This document shows positions 13,501 through 28,500 of a DNA stretch of 64,000 nucleotides, one piece after another. The notes under the pieces are model-generated. The model saw only the letters and a program-made list of their open reading frames with translations, was not told where the DNA came from and searched no databases. The stretch is from assembly GCA_911728455.2 (NCBI GenBank), contig OU452226.1:26560974-26624973 (forward strand), given 5' to 3'. The DNA is from Marthasterias glacialis. Taxonomy: Eukaryota > Echinodermata > Asteroidea > Forcipulatida > Asteriidae. Made by a program: the position numbers and the translations under genes. The number at the start of each line of letters is the position of its first letter. The stretch's first letter is position 1.

Positions 13501-16500
13501 GTACTATGTACAGAGTACTTTGGGTTCAATTTAGATATATCTGGAGGGTCAATCCAATCTAGGGTTAGTTGGGGATCATCTGCAAAGATGAGGAAAGATT
13601 TCATGATCAAGTAATTTTTTTTCATTGTGTAAATAGTTCAACAAGTTCATTAAGCTTTACATTGTTTAGAAGACTCCATTTGTTGAAATTTGTTTTCCTG
13701 TTTTTAAAGTAAATGTACCACGTGTCCTGGAAAGTACATACAAAAATTGGATACTACATTGATTTCTTTTGTGAAACACTTTTGTTCAGAGCAGGGGTAA
13801 GAGTCCCTTCTGAGTCTGACAAACGGGTCTAATACTAGAATGGACATATCTTAGGAGGTATGTTGAAGTAATGGCATTTCATTCTTTAGTTTACCCCTGG
13901 AGTTACACATTTCAAGGAGCTTCTCGAACAGTATCCTCAGCACTAGAGAAGTACATGTAGGTCAAATAGAATGATTTCTTTAAAGACAGACAACAAATCT
14001 GAATTCAAATCTGAAACCTTTTCATCCCTGGTTGGAAGATAAATTTGTACGTGTACTGAAGTGTAAGGTCTACATGTCTTCATTTTATGTAGATGTAGCT
14101 CATAGTTTACACATATTCAAGGTACTCAATGGTAAATACACAAGTACTATTCTCTCGAAATACAGTGGTGTGAAAAATGCAAACTTTTTATGAAGAAGAA
14201 AACCATGTCAAGAAATGGATAAAAATGTCTTTAAAAGTGTCTTGTGTACTCACCATTGTTTCTTGACTCTTTCTTCCGTGTCATACTCATCCTGTAGAAA
14301 TAGAGAGAGATAACAAAATAAGTTGAGTACAAAAAAAAAGAAAAATGAAAATCAGAAGAAAGAGCCCGGTAAAGAAACCATGCACTGACGACACACTTAG
14401 CTACTGTCTGCCAATTTAGGAGTCAAATTGATTTAAGTAATATGGAGCACATCAAACCGTGTCGCACTGAACAATCCTAGACAGGGAATCGGACTCCCCA
14501 AATGCCTGACCAAGATTTATTCAGGTCTTAGACTTGTTTTGCAACCATGACAAAATACACGATACAACATGACAACAAATTATTAGATTTAATACTTTTT
14601 GGAAAACCAAGAGATCCAACATGACCAATTCATGATGATGATGATGCCTTTATTTGAAAACTGTATGTGCAGTGCCCTAACCCGTTGTCTTAAACCCAAT
14701 ACCTCAGGAAAAACAGAAAGCCACAAACCAGAAGCAACATTTCAGATTTTCACTCCAATAACTTTCTCTTTGTGCAGAGGATCCATGTAGAACTACTGGT
14801 AAAAGGAACACACACTAAATTAAGCTGTCCTGGCTGTTGATACAGGTAAAATATCATCCTGGACTGCAGAAGCATTTTAACACGCGACCGACCACTCTCT
14901 TTCAATGAGAACTTGAAGAAATTCTGAACAAATCCAATGAGCTTTGGATCTAACACAAAGCTTGTAGAGACAGCAGTACATAAGTTTTGCAGCAGTTTCG
15001 TTGGTTTAGCAGCTTGTTTTGCACTTGTGTCGTTTGTCTGATCTCAGGGTCAATCCATTACTTGACCCAGTTGTGTCAGAGACACTTGTTGGCTGGTAAA
15101 CAGTGGATCTACTCCTTAAATGGTTGGAGACTCCCTGTTCACCTTAACAATACAAATGGCACTGGTACACAAGAATGGGTAATAATATACACAGCTCCAT
15201 TCTCAGTTTGGACACAGTGCAATTTGCATGGAAGTTAAACAAAATAAGCAGTGACAGTTCTTTTCAGAACTAAGTTGTGTCCGGAATTTCAAAATCTACT
15301 CCGCGGTAGTAGAATAATAACAAGACAAGTTCTCACAAGAACAGTCTACTGTATATAAATAGCAAAGTAGATATAATCACATGGTGTTACCGCACACCAA
15401 ATATTCATTGAACAAAATGGTTGAACTTTTATAAAGGTCAACCAATCCTCTCTGCAAAACTTAAGGAAAGACACTTTTTAGGGGGTCGCACGATCTCCAA
15501 TTTTCATCTACATTATAAAAAAGTTGCTATCAGGTTGTTGCAGACAGAATTCTCTTTTGAACCTGTACACATCTGGCTTGCAAGTGCACAAGGCTAGTTG
15601 TTTGTTTACCAGTCACAGTTCTACCAGTCGCTTTGGTTTTGACACACATACAATCAAAGCATTCAAGATCCAGCTGTAGGCCTATATGTAAAAACACCAT
15701 CAAGTCCAGACAGCATACTGAGTTGAATACAAACAGAGCAACTGTGAAACGAGCAACTTGCAGCTCTACATGAAGAAGGCTACAACTATTTTAGAAGAGT
15801 CAGCTTCAAATTGTTCCTACACAATCACAATAGACAAATCCTTGAAGACCAATCCATGTTACAATAACCCATGATGCGTTAAACTAAATCTCCCATGATC
15901 AGATGATCTCCTTGGATCTGACCACACATGAGTGACATTAACATCAAACTCTTGATTCAGATTTGGATGTCAAATCTAGTAACCCAGTTGATCCTGACAA
16001 AACCACTGGCAGACTAGAGCCCTTTTATAAATGAGGTCTTCCCCATCTGGCCGATTGCTGGTATATGAGCCACTCTTGGTCTTAACTTCAGGCTTTACAG
16101 TGAAACCACAACCACAAACCAAGTGCCCTACAAGGTTGGTCTATTGTTGCAGAGCCTGGAGCAACTAACAGTGAAACAGATATTTGTTTGGTTGACAATT
16201 AAACTTATTGGGTGTGTGGTGCATGAAACTATAAACCGCTAATGGTCGCATTCAATAAACAGATCAAATATCCTACGGATCAAAGGGAAATGAAAAAATG
16301 TTTGACATCGTACATGTACTTCACAACAAAATATTTTAAAATGGATGTGTTTTGTTTTGTTTCTTTAACAGTCCTTCAAATTAGACCATGTTATTCATGA
16401 CATCACTTGTTTACAGAAAAAAAAGCCAAAGAAACTGGACTTCCTGCAGTCACAACTTGTAAACAGCTCAATGAACAAATAATGTGAAATCTGACATTCT

Positions 16501-19500
16501 GTAGCGATTGCAGTGTACTATTTGATCTTTTGATGATGATTGAGGATGACAGAGGCTTGATACTTTGTTCTTGTGGGCAAGCTAGTTTTTCCTTAATGAA
16601 GGTCATTTCTATGAGAGCAATGTAAGTTTGTACTGGAACATTTCAAGGGACACCAAGGGAGGGGTGTGGAGATGATTGCCTCCATCCCCTCACGTGCAGT
16701 ATCTGGCCTGATTACATGGGTAACTATGGTTCCTCTACTCAGGCATGACATTTGAAGAAGAAAAAGAAAATCTACAACAGGATTAATATCATGTCTGTTT
16801 CTTGCTCGATGTTTTTTTTACATGCCCCTATAAAACTTCTTCCAGCACATGTACATGTACAATATAAGGTCAGAGACGTTACAGTGAGAATTGGTCACCA
16901 ATTTGTGTTGAACTATTGTATTTAAACAAGTACTTCCCACCTGTAAAAACACACAGCAGCATGACTTCACAAGATCGAATAAACCACAGCATATCCAGAT
17001 CTCATTACATGAGGCTTAAGTTCCCACAGTTGATGTCAAAGATTACATTTTTTAGCTTAACTGCTTTGGCTGTTTCTTGTTAACTACTACATATTTCTTT
17101 TAGTTGTTATTTTTGTACCCGTACACCGATGTGTGTTAAGCACTGTATAACTAACATCTATTATAATGGTCGCGGTACCCGCTGCTAATAGGATTTGAAA
17201 TGCCTCTAGCTACCGGGCAGTCTCGGTAGTCTAGTTGGTAGGACATCTGCTCTAGAATGGCGGGGGTCATGGGTTCGAATCCCACGCGAGGAAAATACCT
17301 GTGAATACTTTTTCACAGGACTCGGGAAAGTACTAAGTATACAGTGCTTAACACGTACTGGTGTATGGGTAAAAAATTACAACTAGTATTCTTTATCCCC
17401 GATGCGAAAATTATGTATCTATTATACATATTTCTTAATTGAGATAGGGGTTGTTCAGACACTAAAGTCAGTTTGATTGAACCCAATCGGGTTCAACTGT
17501 GTGTCTGAAGTAAAACTGAATTGAGCTTAGCCCCAAAAAGTTAGATCGTCGATCTGAATGGTTTCTCTTTGGACCGCTTCACGTTTTATCTTTTAACACT
17601 GTGTGTGGACTGAATAAAGTTGACCATGTTCAGTTAAACTTACAACAGATGGTCCATCGTAGTGACCTGTGGAGTCATTATGTGGCACAATACACAGATC
17701 AATGAATCAAGCAACAAAACGTGCATCTTATTTCAGCCCTTTTCCATCTTGCTCACCTCTGTTTTTAAGGTGTTGTCTCTTTGCCTGTTTCTTGTTCACG
17801 TTTCCTCATGGACATAACTGACGCTTAATTTACCTGACAGGAAGGTAGCCTACTACAATGTAATTACAGGATTGAAAAACCTCAAGTGATTCACCAAAGA
17901 TATTAATACAGTAATAAACTTTTCTTGGAATGCTGAGGACTAAAAAGTTGGCCACTAATCAACATGTCCCTGGACCAGTTCATTCCTGGCTGATGAACTG
18001 AGTGAGGTGGTAACAATTGAAGTAAAATTTATGCAGCCTGTAAACTGACAACAATCAGCACTTACACAAATCATAACCGTTTTCACAAAGTCCAATTTAA
18101 GCCACTGCAGCCATACTTTCATGTTTGGAGAAAACTGCATTTGAAGTTAAACTATTTTTTGAAATCCCTTTTTCAGAGACTGTTTGCCAATGAAACTTTG
18201 ACATTTTACCAACCATGAAAGCGGAGTTCTTACATCATTCATCTGTTTAATTTTATCATAGTAAATTTAATTAATGAATAATTAACTGTTTAATAGTCTC
18301 TTTGTGGAAACTGTGCAAACGATGTCTGTGTGCAGTGCATCATGTACAAACCAATGCGTAAATTATGCCAGTTCGTGACAACTCAAACTTATCTAGGTCA
18401 TACAATTGTCTTTACGTGAAAACACAAATGGGCAGAGGAAACACTGCCCTCTACTGATAAATATTGTAGTTTGACATCGTTATATGATCCATGTTTGAAC
18501 ATGTACAGTGTAGCCTACAGAAAGATAGCCAACCTAGGCTAGTCATAGTGCATGACTACATAAAAATTTGTCTAAAACTAAGTGAAGAATTTCTTTTCAC
18601 AGAAGTATGATTGCATGAAAATAAGAAAATCCTTAAAAATTATTAGCCATCTTCTCTTATCTTTGAAACACACTTAAGTATCCACAAAACTTTTTACATT
18701 GAAGGGAAAAACTCTCTACATGTTGTACACATGTACATGTGTACGTGTACATTGTACATCACCACAAAATTTGTCATAACAAAAAATAAAACTAAAAGTC
18801 TGTGCGTAACATGGGCTATGTAGATAGATGTTAATATGGGCTATGTACACAGTATTTCTTTTCTTGATGGTCAGTTCACATTGACCATTGAAAACATTTT
18901 GAAGGCCAAAAATCATGACAAACCCCAAACCTGAATTCAGTCATAATTTTTTCAAATCGCTCAACGGCATGGAGTTTCATTCCTAAAGGTCTAAGGTTGC
19001 TTGGCTTGAGCAAAGAGCTCATCCTTTCCATAGTAATGTGCATTAGGGAGTGATACATGTATTGTAAAACGCACCAAGGTCAAGATCATGCTAACGGAGG
19101 TCATGGCGTTTGTCACATCCCGATGATTCTGGGCCTGTATTATTTCTCATAGGGAGTGACCTTTACAAGCAAGCTGTTCAAATGAATGTGCTCTGCCATA
19201 AGCCAATGCTGTGCTAACGCAATGTACAGGGTTCTTCCCATGCAAGAGCTAGCGTATTGGGCCGATACGTGGGAATTACTGGCCGGTACACGGGAATTAC
19301 AGCCCATACATAAATAAATAACATAAATAACATGAATAAATAAAATAATAATAATAATAATACACAGTTTTATATAGTGCTTTATCACACCCTATGGGCA
19401 TCTCCGAGCGCTCAGTATTTTTTTCCTGCAAGGTATGATAAGTTACGTTTTTGAAGTATGAGACCTGTTCCTTAACATAGCACCATGTAATGGTTCACAG

Positions 19501-22500
19501 AGTGCTGTGGCGCAATCTGCAGCCGATCAAACCAGGAAACACCGGGGCGAACCCCTTCTCTTTGCGATAAGTGTCACTGGGTTCTTTTATGTGCATTACA
19601 CAACACATGGGACCAACGGCTTTACATCCTATCCGAAGGAAGAAGCAATAATGGTTAAGTGTCTTGCTTAAGAAAACAAGTGTCACGACCGGGACTCGAA
19701 CCCACACTCTGCTGATCAGAAACACCAGAGCTTGAGTCCGGTGTTCTTATCCGGTCGGCCACGACACGCCGATCACAGATCAAATTCACAAAAAATCATA
19801 ACATAAAACCATTTTAATTGCCTCAAATTGCACAGTAGAGCTTTTCAAACCAAACATAAACATCAAATAAAAACATTTAAGGACCTGGTTTCAATTCACC
19901 GTGCTTTAGCCACACTTTCAGAAGAATCCCCCTAGTTTTGAAAAATCCTAGGGAGAACCCTGAATTATGTACAAATTATGCACATGTACAGTACCATGCC
20001 TTCAGAACAACACAAACCAACCTCGGATGTTGAGGAATTATGCCTCCTAATCAACACCATAAGACGCCACATCACATCCATGCCTTAAGATGAGCTCACT
20101 ACCCACCTACATTTGTACCCCCCCCCCCATCTTACACTACCTCATCTTATGAGATCATCAGAGGGTGACCTCTTAAGTAACTCCTTGCGTGATGATGTCA
20201 CGGTTTCAATCATTGCATGCTTTAGTTAGTCATAATCTCTAATGACAGACATCCATGTTCAATAGTACTTTAAAAAAAAACTGTTTCAATGTATTACATC
20301 TTAGCACTTACATGTACATGTAAGGTCTTAGATGTTAAGTAGACTTTTTAATTATGCACCAAAATACATACTCGAACAAAGTAGTTCATCTGATTTTCAC
20401 AATCTGATAGGCTACACAATGTAGGCCTACTGCGTGTACAGTACATGTACATAATTGCGCGACAATGTTTACATGCGGTCACGTGACCCCCTATCGGGTA
20501 TGACGTCATACAGCTGGTGAAAAAATACGGTAAAGAGATAGGCCGTGACACAGAGTGAGTTCGAAAAACAGTCGATTATACTTTCGTTAAGCAATGAATT
20601 AGTTAATCAGCCCCTATATTTAAAGTAGTATGGTGTGGCATTAATTTAAATCACATCTCTTTTTTCATAATTTAACAGAATTCTTCTGAAAAGAGCTTTT
20701 TTTAGCCATGCACTACCGGCGTCGGGCGACTATTATGTAGCCACCCGTCTGTTATTTTGTTTGTATGTTGGCTTAAATCACTGTAAAAAAGGATAAACAG
20801 CGTTGGAAAAGTGAGCATTAATACCTAGCCTTGCAGAATTTCAAATAGGCAAAGGAAACACACCGTTTTGGAAAGCAATTTCTTTGGAGGATTTCAGCTT
20901 CAAAACTTTGACATTTTTAAGTTGAAAAGTGTGTGGTGACCGCGGTCGTCTGGCCTAACATTCCGTCGTGCGCTGTACACATCATGCACATTTATACGGT
21001 ACTTTTACAATTTTCAAGACTTGCTGGAACTGTCCTTACTGGCTTTATTTAGCCACTTAAAGGTCTTTGGTACAAACTCTGGAATATCTTTCACAGATTT
21101 CGAGCAAAAAAAGCCTCGATCGAATAAACTAAATGCATTAATCATCGTGTACTGTACCAGCCTTTTCTATGGAGGATTACATGTGTGTTTACATTTTTTA
21201 CCCAACAGGGGTCACGTGACGTAGGTCGCGCAATCGGTCTATTAACACAATTATTAGTCAAACATGCTCATCTCTTTGTGAAAGGGTGGGAATGTCAGGT
21301 GATCACGCATGCACTGACAAGCTTACAGTCTATTTTTGAAAGCACTATGACATGACCTACAATGTACATGGCTGTCCATTTTTACACAATGTATTTTGCA
21401 CATGTTTAGGGAAGCCCGTCTCTTCGTGGATGCAAAATGTAGTCACTTCGTTAGTTACTTGCAGTTAATTACCGTTTAATTTTATTCAGAAATTAAGCAT
21501 AATTTGATTAAGCAGCACTTTAGGATGGCTGACAATCATGTTTAAGGAAGAGTGAAAAAATCTAAAAAATATAGAAAACAGGATTTTTGACATGCCCGTC
21601 CCTTCATGAAAACGGTGACGATTTTTTTTGCTTGACTCATAATTATATTATTTTAAGGTTCCATTTATATATCCCACCCTTTTTTTTAAATTCCTGTTTG
21701 TACTTCCTTCAGCATGACTAGTCATTTTTCTTTCTGAACATGCTGAACACAAAAGTGTGTTGAGAGTTTTCATGTCTTCAGCTACTTGTGTCTTTTATTC
21801 CATTCCTTCAAAGTTATTTCTCTACACCTACATGTACCTGTTGTGTAAACTTATTCACTGGTTGATTCATTGAAATGTTCATACCCCATAACAACATCAC
21901 TATTGTTACAAAAATGTTTTTATGGTTTTATCCCTTCAAACTGTGCCCACCATGGGAAAAAAAAATGGTTGACCTTATCAAACTCCTCTGCAAACAAGAC
22001 ATTTTGGATAACAAGTTAAAAAAAAAAAAAAAAAAATTACTTGACAATCTACATGCAGATGTTTTCAACCTTCAAGGGATCTTGAGATGGGCAGCTTTCT
22101 TCATAAATTTTTATAAATATACAATGTTTACATAATGACAAACAAATCATCTACCACAGTTTTTCTACCACGGATGAAAACATAGCATGGCAGATCCAAG
22201 ACAGATTTCATTTCAAAATACTTGCAAGACACAAACAGCATGACGCCATGGCCAGCGTGATAATGCAGCTGAGAGACTATGAGCTGTCAACTAGCAGTGA
22301 GGGCGAAGAGGAATTTGGGTTTACAAAGTTAAGCTAACTGACAGGTGATCAAACTATGCTACAACCAGAGGGTTCCCAAGGCTTTAAAGGAGTATTAACA
22401 TGTACTTTCACACCTTCATCCATGCTTCCAACCATCTTTGTCATGTTCCTTACGTGCTACAGCAGAAATAAACTGTGACTCATTGCAACAAAAAGGCACC

Positions 22501-25500
22501 AGACTTTTTCACTCTTCAAAACTAAGGATGTATCCCAATAAAAGGCCATCGCTAATGTACGACCACGTAAAAAACCTGTATCCATTCGTTGTGCATATCC
22601 CCGCTACTGCCATTTACCAGGTTGTTTGCATCTCACCGGGGGCTGATCCCTGGCTTATCGACAGATATGGTTTGGCTTCTGACTGCACCCCCATGAGCAA
22701 AGAGGTTTGGCATTGCACAGGACCGCCCACCAACATAGCGCTGGTTAGCTCAGTTGGTTAGAGCGCTTGTACGGTATTCGAGATGTTGTGGGTTCGAGTT
22801 CGGCATCAGCCAAATTTTCTTTGCTGACCCCAATTAATATATATTTATATTCTTATAAAGTGCACACACTGACATGTGCCTGCAAAACGGAGATTGTCCG
22901 AGCAGTTATGGGATTTATCCTCCGGCAAGCTAGAATCATTGCTTCGGCCTCTTGCACATACTGATACTGTTGTGTATGAGACGAAAAAGTGCTATATTTT
23001 ACTGTACTCCACCCACGCTTGTTGGATAACTAATAATATGTGTACAACAGTTTTCTGACATTGTAAGTCCAGACATCCCCTTTGATGTTACAGCTATATG
23101 ATACGATAACACAATATTCTACATAGCAAGCCTTCACTGGACACAAGCCAGAAATACCACTTAAGGCAGTGTGTGGGATAGCTGACTGGTACTGTACGAT
23201 GGGAATCAATGTCATATTTGATATCAACATGACACAGCACTTGTTCTGCATATTTCACTTAACACAAGTACGCATTTAAAATGTAAAGAGCTCCGACAGA
23301 TTTACTAACACATAATGCTGTTAATAATTAGCTTTAAGAGAACAATTGAACAATTATAAGTGATGTGTATGATTAGTTATAAACAACTGATGCCTGCAAC
23401 TTTGTAATATACACATGACAAACAAACATACATGTACATTTGCACAGTATTACAGCTTCACACCAATGTACAATGTACATGTACGGTAGAACAAATCAAA
23501 AAGCAGCTACAAACTTGTTTCAAATTTCTTATGAATTTTAACATTATTTTAAAATATTGTTGGTATTGTAACTTTGTACACTGCTTGAGAATTCCTTTGA
23601 TTTTGAAGTACACTTTATTTTGAGTTTATCTGTAATTTTCATTGTATCTGGTTTACATTGCCACTATTTTTGTTTGAGAGGTTTTAATAGTTTAAATAGT
23701 TTCTTTAATCTTTTACAAATTATCAATATTTTATCTATATTTCCTGGTTGACTGTAACGCACCAGGGAGCATTTTTGTTAAAAATGGATTTTATGCTACA
23801 TGTAAATAAATTTCCATTATTATTATTATTATAAGAATCTATACATGTACAGTGTATTAATTATCTGAATCTAAGTACACAGAAACTCTCTCACAGGACA
23901 ATTTCTTCTTTACCATTTAAAGAAGGAACCATTTTAAATAACATAGGCCTATTTATTTCTTATTATGAATAAATTAATCACTTGTCATCAACCTTTACAT
24001 GGCCTGACAAAATGACAACCAAAATGTTACAGAATTTGTATCCATATAATTTAATGGTACTGTCACAATTATCTGTTCTGTACAATGACAAAACTGTCCA
24101 GATACATGCACATTAACTTAAAAAACACAGATTACTGTTTTCGCACACTGAGCAAGTGCACTTAATAAGACTCTGTAATTATGTAATGGTGTAAGAAAGC
24201 CAAAATGGGAATTTATTGAAAAAAGAAAAAGAAAATTAATCAAAACAGTACAAATATAAACTTTGTTTTGAACCTACATGTAAAAAAAATGTACATGTAG
24301 CATAGTATCTGGGGCCGAAACATCAGGCCAACAACAATTTTCCCGAATAATAAAAAATAACAGAACACAAAAAGGGAAAAAACAGGTCTACAAGAATTTC
24401 TAATATTTTTTTGTATAACTACGCAGTTCTGCTTGCCACATATCCTTGTTGTCCAATAAGGATGGTTTCCTCATACTATGTATGTACATGTACATGTTTT
24501 TATAAAATATAATAGTATTCATGTGATCTTTGCTAATTTTTCCTGGTCTTGTATGCACCTAGGGTTCATTTCACAGTTGTACATTTGAGAGGACCCTGGA
24601 CACTGTCTGCTTTAGTTGATAAGAGGTTAAAGTCTAGGTCATGGTCTGGGACAATAGTCCACCACAAGCTGCTCTTCAATGGTACATGTGTTCCGGTCAC
24701 ACCCCCTGATCCTTTAAAACCTAAGTACCTGGTACATACTGTACAGACCATGTGTATACAATGTATTACTATACTACACACATACATGTAATGTGTTAGT
24801 AAAATGCACACAGGAACAGTTGGGTTGCATACTTGCATCTTAATGTGTAATCCTGCAAACTGGGCTAATGGTTTTGTTTATGACAGATCAATCAATTAAC
24901 ATCAATCTAGTGTAGTAAACAAGTACAAATTACATGTAGGCCAAAGTTCTTTAGACTGGAATTGGGTTTATAAACTGCAGGTAAAGACACAAGCTTCTAC
25001 AAATTCTAGACAATACTGATTTTAATCAGAATCCAAATGTTAATTGTTGGGTGAAACTGAAGACGTTAACAATTTACATCATAGCAGAAATCCCTCCGTA
25101 TACCCATCAATGGAAAACTCAGGATAATGTGCATATCTTACATGTGTATTCTGTAAAATACAAGGCGTAGGCTGTGCAAATACTGTAAATTCCATGTAAA
25201 TACACTGTAAACTTCTGATACAATGACAGTTAACATTGTATCAGGCAATCGTTAAATACCACATGATAAACATAACTACTCTGTGAATCATCAAATATAC
25301 TTAACTTCACCCAAATCTCTCTCTCGATCACTATTTCAACAGCCATCCATGAATCTCAGAGAGCTACAACCATTGACAACTTCTAGGATAGTTAGCATGA
25401 ATTGGTACCGGAAAAGATCGCACATCCTGTGCACCGAGTTCTCTCAGCTGTGATGGTCCACAGCAATGATCAGATATGGGCAAGGTTGTACAAATGGAAT

Positions 25501-28500
25501 GCACAGCAGGCATGACCCATGTTTGTGGACGTCGTCGTCTGCGGGCGGTGGACTGGTTCATACATGTATGCAAACAAAAAGTTATCATGTGCTGTATTGA
25601 CAAAATGCAACCAGCAAATAGTGAAGTTTTTATGACAGGCCCGGGGATTGTTGAATACACTTAACATGTACAGTGTAGTTCATTTTAAAGGAGCAAAATA
25701 TCAAACTTTATATGCACACACATGTAGCCTAGGCTACTCCTATACAATACATAGTACATTTTGTAGAAATCATTTTTACAACTTGAATACAAGTATGATG
25801 AAACCCGGGCAAATCTTGCACAATTTGGGTCAACACTTTTGATTTACAAAATTTAGTACACAGGTAAAAAAAATAATAAAAATATAAAAAAAAAATCATT
25901 TTTGACAGATGTTCCCGATTATTTGTTTCGCCATCAACTTGCCCTTGGGGAAAATGGCATAAATTTGACAGCATGTCCCACAGTACAAACCTGATCTTCC
26001 AATGAGAACAATCCAACTCATCATTAACAGAAACCCTTTACAAAAAAACTCAAGCTCAAATTACCCTTTCCCTCATGGGTAAATGCTTTTAAAGTTACAT
26101 TCTATAAACCCAAACTCAAAACTTCTGCTCATTTTTTAACAAATGGAAAGGGGGACATTATGCATAGCCTCTTCCCTGTGGAAAAAATAGAGACTGTGAA
26201 GTTTTTTCAGAACTCAATAATCAGCACGACTTCATTTTGATTAATAGATTACCAAGATGACCATGCCACAGGAAATTAAAAAGCATCTAGGGAGAATTGA
26301 AGCAGGTTTATTTGCAGTTGACCAAATGTTTGGAAATGAATTTTCAGAAAAAAGTCTGACTTGTGCGATGTTCTTGTTTGTTACTCTGAGAGTCTTGATG
26401 GTGTTTTTTGTATCATATTTTTTACAAAATAATTCTTGTAACTTTGGGTAGTTTTGATTGTTTTTTTTCCCGTTTAACATATTAGTATCAAATCAAGCTG
26501 CAGAGTACCTTACTTTTTGTAGGATGGCCACTTTAAAAAATTGGAGCTGCAGTGCGGCCATATTGAAATTGAAAAATTAGGGCTATTTCTCAGAAATAGA
26601 GGTGGAAGAAAATGGATTACGATTTAAACCATGTAAACATCAAGGGACTGACATTGCAAGCTTACATAGGAAAATAATATTCTGACAGTGTTGATTGCAG
26701 TCACAGAATAAACCTCCTACTGTACATGTATCTTTCTTACTACTGATTTTTTTCAACTGAATATTTTTACATACACGCAATGTTGATAGGTACAGAGCAC
26801 AAAACTTGTACTTTATGCACATGTAGGCCTACATGTACTGATGTAGGTTGCAATGTACATAGTTTGGTTCTCCCTACCATTTGTCAAAACTCTGGGGCAT
26901 TCTGGATCCAATTTTTACAAGATTGGCTGATACACGCTAAATTAAAACAAGGTCCTCCCAACGTTTTTGCTTACCATTTGGTTTTAAAAGCACTCTACTG
27001 TGCAATCTGGGGCATTTTAACATGTTAAGTGGTTTTATTTTATGATTTTTGTGAACTTGATCTTAAATCTACAAAATAATAGTCCGATTATTATTTTAGG
27101 GCATTGGTCTGTGTATCATATATTGTGCATGCACACTCACATACAGTGTTCATTTTAACATGTAAGCCACACCTGCATATGATATGTACATTTTATGAAT
27201 TGCACATGGCACATCATCACATACCAAAAGTGGCTTTGAACCTTATGAGTCATTTCAATGATGCCGGGGAAGTAATATCTATTCATACTGCCCAGGTTAA
27301 GAATGACCTATCTTATGAATATTCATCTCATGAATATATTTTCAGTCATTTAATCTTTGGTTTCTAGTTCTCTAAGTAGCAATGAGACCGCTTTGGCTTT
27401 AGACATCAAAATTATATTTATCTCATGAATATTCATAGCAAGTCATCTCATCTTTGATTTCTTTTTGTAATGAGTCTCCATACAGTATGGGTGTGCATTA
27501 TTAATACAATTTATCATCCAGCTCGCGATCTTCGATCGGTCAACAGATGGTCAACAGATGTGAGATGTATACCCATAACCTAAGACTGAAAACCCATATC
27601 CCATGGTGCATGTAATTGCTGTTTGAGCATACATACGCGTGCTAACACAAGACGCAAAATTTCAATTTGTGCGTGTCTTTAGCACGTAATTTTGGGTAGC
27701 TGGAAGATAAATTTGTAATCACCTGTGCACTCATGGATTACTGAAGATCATAGCCCGCATGCGTCCCATCCAACATTCACTTTAAATTGCTCTGCTATTA
27801 TTCGTTGATGTTTTTTTCATTTGATGTCTCATTTGAGAGTTAATAATTTGGTCATCCTCAGAAGTAGCAATTCAACATTTATTTATTTTTTCAAAGTAAA
27901 ATTGGTTTGAGCACGGATCATCTTTATAACAAATTTCCAAAAATAAATGATAACATTTCAACATATACATGTAGGAATAATGGATAAAACAATTAAAACA
28001 GAATGTCTTTTTTTAAACCACAAATCAAATAGTAAAAATAAAATGTTTGAGTCCATACAGTTTTTAAAAACTTCACTTCACAGTTCCTTGCAATGTTGAT
28101 TCCGTACACAGGGTTAGAGAGACTTGCACTAACCACAGAGCAACACACCTCAATAACTTTTAATTGTCTGGCACTGATTGTCCAAATGAGTAACTTGTCT
28201 GGCCTTGTGGCCTTCATCAAGCACCCCTCACTCTGTATTGTAAAAGCACTGGGTGAGGACAAACTATGGGTCACAAGAGAAGCTTGTCTGCACCTGTTTA
28301 CCACTTTACAATTCACATAGGGGGCCTAGTAAACTAAATGCTTTTCTGTTGATGTTTGGTTTAGTGTACACATGTTTTTCTACAGTGAAGCTGTTCCGTA
28401 GAACCAAACTGAAAAGCACCTTGGTAAAAATCAGATGGGTAAACACAAAACAATATGTTCACCTTGTTTCTGCACATTAGCAGTTGCCCTTGTAAAACTC

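Noticed and set aside
22741..22815. Functional tRNA-Thr gene
   Set aside because: Good A box, but acceptor and T stems are mismatched and the flanks look like a SINE.
27993..28316. 107-codon minus-strand frame with an overlapping plus-strand frame
   Set aside because: No domain or splice support, no similarity I recognise; antisense overlapping frames suggest chance.
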